Shown here in pieces: positions 4,776 through 7,974 of a DNA stretch of 7,974 nucleotides. A program made the translations under genes and the position numbers. The stretch is taken from NCBI GenBank assembly GCA_900553935.1, contig USFK01000058.1, positions 1 to 7,974 on the forward strand, written 5' to 3'. Numbering within the stretch: the stretch's first letter is position 1; the number at the start of each line of letters is the position of its first letter. Under the pieces are notes generated by a model that had not been told where the DNA came from, searched no databases, and was given only the letters and a program-made list of their open reading frames with translations. This DNA comes from an uncultured Collinsella sp. (GTDB lineage: Bacteria; Actinomycetota; Coriobacteriia; Coriobacteriales; Coriobacteriaceae).

Positions 4776-6080
4776 ATGGCAGAGATGGAGCTTGCAACCC
4801 TCATTTGTGGCGAAATCGCAGGCACTCTCCGGCAAGACAAGCATGGACTCTGCAGCTTTGTATACGCCCCAACCTATCGCGGAGCACCGCTATCGCTAAC
4901 AATGCCGCTTTCCAATCGCACGTATGGCCATAACATCGTCCGCCCGTTCCTATTTGGCCTTTTGCCCGACAGTCAAGAGCAGCGTCGCGCTATTGCCGCC
5001 GAGTATGACGTTGCATCCAACAACCCCGTCGCCCTCTTGTGCCATATCGGTCTTGACTGCGCAGGGGCCGTTCAGTTTTGTCGAACCGATCAATTAGGCG
5101 CCGCCCGCGGCAGGGTCTCGGCATACCGCCCGCTTACCAATTCTCAAATCGCTCACAAGCTCAAAGCAATTCGCGATGACGAAAGAGAGACATGGATGGG
5201 CTCCAACGAAAGCTGGTCCCTGGGCGGCAACCAAGGCAAATTTGCACTAGCTTGGCATGATGGCCAATGGTGCGAATGTCTAGGGTCATCCCCCACTACC
5301 CATATCTTCAAAAATGGTGTCGTTGGGTTCAAACATCAGGCCTTAAACGAATTCGTCTGCATGAAAACGGCTCGGCGTGTTGGCATTCCAACTGCCAACG
5401 TCTCCTATTGCACATTTGAAGACGAAGCCGCGCTCGTCGTTGAACGGTACGACAGAATGGTCAATAGCAGCGGAAATATCGAAAGGCTGCATCAGGAGGA
5501 CTTTTGCCAGGCGCTCGGTGTATTGCCAAGCCAGAAATACACCGCCGACGGAGGACCAACCACACGAGACATCCAAGAACGACTGATTAACACAGTCCCC
5601 CACCACATGAATCTTGTGCTTTTTACCTATATGTTGTTCTATAACGCCATTATCGGAGCGCCTGACGCACACGCTAAAAACTACTCGCTCATCCTAGGTA
5701 AAGGCACAAACGCAGCGCTCGCACCCATGTACGATGTCGCATCGGGCTTGGCGTACGAGCGTATGCGCCGCCGGGCGCGCCTTGCCATGAGCGTTGGCGG
5801 CGAAAATCGTGTGGGACGCATCGGTCCAGGCGCTATCCGCCGATACCACGGTATGGGCGACCCCGCGCTGGAGGCGGCGCTCACCGATGCCGGGCTATCC
5901 GAGAAGTTTTGCTTTGCGACCATGATGGACCTCGCCTACGAGGTGCCCATTTGCATGGAAGAGGTCATGGACAAATACGCCGACCTGCCCGGCATGGCGG
6001 ACCTGCGCGAGCATATGCTCGGCCCCGTCCGCGAAAACTGCCAGCGCACCCTCGACCTCATCAGGGCAGAAATGAACTAG
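4776..6080 (+). CDS. hipA: HipA-family Ser/Thr protein kinase toxin
   Basis: Kinase toxin of a type II toxin-antitoxin module. E. coli HipA phosphorylates glutamyl-tRNA synthetase and causes growth arrest and persistence; the target here is unknown. The product is 434 aa (E. coli 440). The N-terminal subdomain covers about residues 5-105 (PLSLTMPL, LLPDS, IGLDCAGAV). The loop SLGGNQGKFAL aligns its S148 with the regulatory autophosphorylation serine S150 of E. coli. K179 (TTHIFK) is the ATP-binding lysine candidate, VERYDR spans 222-227, and QEDFCQALG lies at 240-248. The catalytic motif is GAPDAHAKN with D297 and N302, and the metal-binding aspartate is D320 (PMYD). All key residues are present, so the kinase is probably active. 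The start abuts the antitoxin stop; the ATG at 4785 is an alternative. Base composition rises sharply toward the 3' end, from about 40% GC at 5581-5640 to about 73% at 5821-5880. Confidence 0.92.
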   Translation: MAEMELATLICGEIAGTLRQDKHGLCSFVYAPTYRGAPLSLTMPLSNRTYGHNIVRPFLFGLLPDSQEQRRAIAAEYDVASNNPVALLCHIGLDCAGAVQFCRTDQLGAARGRVSAYRPLTNSQIAHKLKAIRDDERETWMGSNESWSLGGNQGKFALAWHDGQWCECLGSSPTTHIFKNGVVGFKHQALNEFVCMKTARRVGIPTANVSYCTFEDEAALVVERYDRMVNSSGNIERLHQEDFCQALGVLPSQKYTADGGPTTRDIQERLINTVPHHMNLVLFTYMLFYNAIIGAPDAHAKNYSLILGKGTNAALAPMYDVASGLAYERMRRRARLAMSVGGENRVGRIGPGAIRRYHGMGDPALEAALTDAGLSEKFCFATMMDLAYEVPICMEEVMDKYADLPGMADLREHMLGPVRENCQRTLDLIRAEMN

Positions 6081-6110
6081 GTGGCCGTAATTTCGCAATT
6101 ATCAAACAAA

Positions 6111-6152
6111 AGAGAGGGGGCACCCGTCGCAAAAGCTCGGATGTCCCCTCTC
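6111..6152 (-). terminator. Terminator between convergent hipA and pepD
   Basis: Arms 6112-6122 and 6142-6152 pair over 11 bases, with one G-U pair in the plus-strand RNA (6120 with 6144). Read on the minus strand, the stem is followed by TTTTGTTTGAT, a fair U-tract, about 55 bases after the pepD stop; this supports it as the pepD terminator. On the plus strand the tail (GTAATGTCATTT) is poor, so any effect on hipA read-through would be weaker. Confidence 0.7.
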
Positions 6153-6171
6153 GTAATGTCATTTGCAATCT

Positions 6172-6200
6172 GCTAGCACGTGGCTCGGACTGCTGCTAGC
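6172..6200. repeat. Small inverted repeat next to the pepD stop
   Basis: GCTAGCA (6172-6178) and TGCTAGC (6194-6200) are perfect reverse complements around 15 bases. There is no U-tract on either side. It may stabilise the 3' end of the pepD transcript or may have no role. Confidence 0.35.
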
Positions 6201-6207
6201 GCGACCT

Positions 6208-7665
6208 TTACGCAGCGAGGCGCTTGAGGACGTCGATGAGCAGCTCGTAGAAGCGCTCGGCAGAAGCGAGCTCCATGCTCTCGTCCGGGGTGTGGACATC
6301 GGAGAGCGTCGGGCCCACGGCGATGGCGTCCAGGCCGTGCAGGGCCTCGGCAAACAGGCCGCACTCAAGGCCAGCGTGAATGGACTCGATGCGCAGCTCG
6401 GAGCCAAAGAGCTCGCGATAGCTCTCGACAAAGACGTCGCGGACCGGCGAATGCTCGGCATAGCTCCAGCCGGGATACTCGAACTCAAACTTGGCGTCGA
6501 AGCCCAAGACATCGGCCAGCGTCTGCAGGCGGTCCTTGAACTCGTTCTGCAGCGAGGTGATCGAGGAGCGCGGGGACAGCATGATCTTGACCTGGTCGTC
6601 GGAAGTGGCGACCACGCCGATGTTGGAGGAAACCTCGACGGAGCCGTCGGTGGCGACGTTGCGGCGAATCACGCCGTTAGGGGCAAGACGCAGGGCGCGG
6701 ATGAGGGCAAGCGCGGACTTCTGGTCCATGGCCTCGACCTCGGCGTCGTCGGCAATCTCGACGGTGCAGGTAAAACCGGGGTCGAAGACCTCGAGCTCGG
6801 CAGTGACGTCGGCGATGATGTCCTTTGCGATCTGGGCCGCGGCCTCGGCGGCAGCGTGGTCGGCGTAAACCAGCTCGGCCTTGCACTCACGGTTGATGGC
6901 GTTGTCCTTAGTGCCGCCGTTAAAGCTGACGATGGCGGGCTCGCCGGCGACCATCAGGCGGTCGATGATGCGGGCCATGATGAGGTTGCCGTTGCCGCGC
7001 TCCAGGTTGATATCGTTGCCGGAATGACCACCCAGTAGGCCGGAGATGTCGAGCGTGAAGGTGCTGCCGGTCTTGTGCTCGCGCACGATGGGGCAGGTGT
7101 AGGTAACAACGACGCCGCCGGCGCAGCTGACGGTGGCAACGCCCTCTTCCTCGGAGTCAAGGTTAATCATGGTGCGGGCGCTAATCTGGGACTTGTCGAG
7201 CGTCTCGGCGCCGACCAGGCCAGTCTCCTCGTCGGTGGTGAATACGCACTCGAGGGCGGGATGAACGATCGAATCGTCGTTGAGCACAGTAAGCATCAGA
7301 GCGACAGCAATACCGTTGTCGGCGCCCAGGGTGGTGCCGTTAGCGGTGAGGACGCCGTCCTTCACGACCAGGTCGATACCGTCGGTCGTAAAGTCGTGCT
7401 CAACAGAGCCCAACTTGTCGCACACCATATCGATGTGGCCCTGCAGCATCACAGTCGGGGCATTCTCGGCGCCGGCAGAAGCGGGCTTGCGAATGATGAC
7501 GTTGTAGACCTCGTCCTGGTACACATCGAGGCCGCGCTCCTTGGCAAACGCAACCAGGAAATCGCTGATGCCCTTCTCGTTGCCAGACCCACGGGGGATC
7601 GCGCTGACCTCCTCAAAGAAATGGAACAGCTGGGCGGGCTCGTAGCCGGTGATCTTGTAATCCAT
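6208..7665 (-). CDS. pepD: Aminoacyl-histidine (Xaa-His) dipeptidase, M20 family
   Basis: Cytoplasmic dizinc peptidase that cleaves dipeptides such as carnosine (beta-Ala-His) and other Xaa-His substrates, supplying amino acids from peptides. The product is 485 aa, the same length as E. coli PepD. M20 metal and catalytic residues are in order: H77 and D79 (QGHIDMV), D116 (LGADNGIA), general-base pair E146-E147 (TTDEETG), D170 (INLDSEEEG) and H458 (DVHTPDE). GGHSGNDINLERGN, about residues 225-238, is the conserved lid-domain segment. I placed the start at the ATG at 7665 because AAGGAGG lies 4 bases before it and homologues begin here; the open frame continues upstream to 7770 with unrelated residues. 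It stands alone, convergent with hipA. Exact substrate range cannot be read from sequence. Confidence 0.95.
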   Translation of the reverse strand: MDYKITGYEPAQLFHFFEEVSAIPRGSGNEKGISDFLVAFAKERGLDVYQDEVYNVIIRKPASAGAENAPTVMLQGHIDMVCDKLGSVEHDFTTDGIDLVVKDGVLTANGTTLGADNGIAVALMLTVLNDDSIVHPALECVFTTDEETGLVGAETLDKSQISARTMINLDSEEEGVATVSCAGGVVVTYTCPIVREHKTGSTFTLDISGLLGGHSGNDINLERGNGNLIMARIIDRLMVAGEPAIVSFNGGTKDNAINRECKAELVYADHAAAEAAAQIAKDIIADVTAELEVFDPGFTCTVEIADDAEVEAMDQKSALALIRALRLAPNGVIRRNVATDGSVEVSSNIGVVATSDDQVKIMLSPRSSITSLQNEFKDRLQTLADVLGFDAKFEFEYPGWSYAEHSPVRDVFVESYRELFGSELRIESIHAGLECGLFAEALHGLDAIAVGPTLSDVHTPDESMELASAERFYELLIDVLKRLAA

Positions 7666-7774
7666 GGTGCCTCCTTGGCGCAACTGGTTAGACAGTAAGA
7701 CATGCGCCTTGTATATTCCCAGACTTTGCGTGCATAAACCAGTCGAAAACGCCGAGCGCCCTCGCATCATCGGC

Positions 7775-7801
7775 TAACGGTGGACCGTATAGCGTAACGG
7801 T
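7775..7801. repeat. ACGGT/ACCGT half-site cluster upstream of pepD
   Basis: TAACGGT occurs at 7775-7781 and again at 7795-7801, 20 bp apart and in the same orientation. ACCGT at 7784-7788 is an inverted copy between them, making ACGGT-gg-ACCGT and ACCGT-N8-ACGGT dyads. The layout resembles a regulator binding site about 110-135 bases before pepD, but the regulator is unknown. Confidence 0.35.
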
Positions 7802-7822
7802 CACAACTTCCGCAGCTCTACA

Positions 7823-7854
7823 AATCGAGGCGCCCTTTCCGGAGCGCCTCGATT
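7823..7854 (-). terminator. Strong hairpin, probable terminator of a minus-strand gene to the right
   Basis: AATCGAGGCGC (7823-7833) and GCGCCTCGATT (7844-7854) form a perfect 11-bp stem with a 10-base loop. On the minus strand the stem runs into a short T-rich tail (GATTTGTAG); on the plus strand the tail is GC-rich. This favours termination of leftward transcription entering from beyond 7974, leaving pepD with its own promoter. The U-tract is weak, so the orientation is uncertain. Confidence 0.5.
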
Positions 7855-7974
7855 GCGCGTATCAAATTGTCGCCACGCCTTACAGCGCGCCGGAACCGGC
7901 TTGCATCATGCCGCCGGGGCTGACAATACAAGCGATATTGCTCCTTTTAGCGATTCAACGGAATATAGCGACAT

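Larger units (their letters stand above)
7666..7974. other. pepD upstream region and unresolved right edge
   Basis: No gene can be supported in these 309 bases. The first part holds the pepD leader; TATACA read on the minus strand about 40 bases before the start is a possible -10 box but lacks a good -35. ACGGT/ACCGT half-sites cluster at 7775-7801 and a hairpin lies at 7823-7854 (both listed separately). From 7880 to 7974 all three minus-strand frames end in stops (TAA at 7949-7947, TGA at 7908-7906, TAA further left). A minus-strand gene entering from the right may therefore end here, for example with the residues CRYIPLNR before 7947. Too little is visible to choose a frame. Confidence 0.5.

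Noticed and set aside
6163..7698. Two long plus-strand open frames (6163-7038 and 7075-7698) antisense to pepD
   Set aside because: The minus strand encodes full-length PepD with all metal ligands and a strong ribosome binding site; the antisense frames are shadows.
7908..7974. Plus-strand open frame starting at 7908 and running off the right edge
   Set aside because: There is no ribosome binding site and only 22 codons are visible; it overlaps equally poor minus-strand frames.
1..7974. tRNA or rRNA genes, CRISPR array, insertion sequence or prophage attachment site
   Set aside because: No cloverleaf, regularly spaced repeat-spacer pattern, transposase or flanking direct repeats were seen; the three 27-bp-spaced sites are too few and too close for CRISPR.

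Overview
The window looks like a chromosomal segment of a GC-rich member of the Coriobacteriia (Actinomycetota), most likely Collinsella or a close relative. This rests on codon use rich in G and C at third positions, strong AGGAGG-type ribosome binding sites, and the gene order disA-ispD-ispF-cysS. The taxonomic call is inference: there is no rRNA marker in the window.

Positions 1-3399, minus strand: a tightly packed housekeeping operon read right to left. Its order is disA (diadenylate cyclase), ispD and ispF (two steps of the non-mevalonate isoprenoid pathway) and cysS (cysteinyl-tRNA synthetase, cut by the left window edge). disA and ispD overlap by one base (TAATG), ispD and ispF by 11 bases, and ispF and cysS are 3 bases apart, so translational coupling is likely throughout. 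The order resembles the known radA-disA-ispD-ispF-gltX-cysE-cysS neighbourhood of Firmicutes.

Positions 3400-4286, plus strand: a divergent 226-base spacer, then mntP (manganese exporter), then a strong stem-loop terminator. The mntP leader can fold so that its Shine-Dalgarno sequence and the first base of its start codon are paired. It does not carry the canonical yybP-ykoY manganese riboswitch motif.

Positions 4261-6080, plus strand: a HipBA-type module, with an XRE-family antitoxin/repressor gene and an immediately adjacent HipA-family Ser/Thr kinase toxin gene with intact catalytic residues. Three 16-bp sites of the form RTGCA-N6-TGCAT lie at 4261, 4288 and 4315, exactly 27 bp apart. The first sits inside the mntP terminator stem, and the third ends four bases before the antitoxin ribosome binding site. 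This is the most notable non-coding signal in the window and is probably the autoregulatory operator array. The module is richer in A and T than its surroundings, except in the last third of hipA, which suggests acquired or mosaic DNA.

Positions 6081-7665, minus strand: a convergent spacer with a terminator, then pepD, a full-length M20-family aminoacyl-histidine dipeptidase. Positions 7666-7974 hold the pepD leader, a cluster of ACGGT/ACCGT half-sites, an 11-bp hairpin and an unresolved edge where a minus-strand gene may end.
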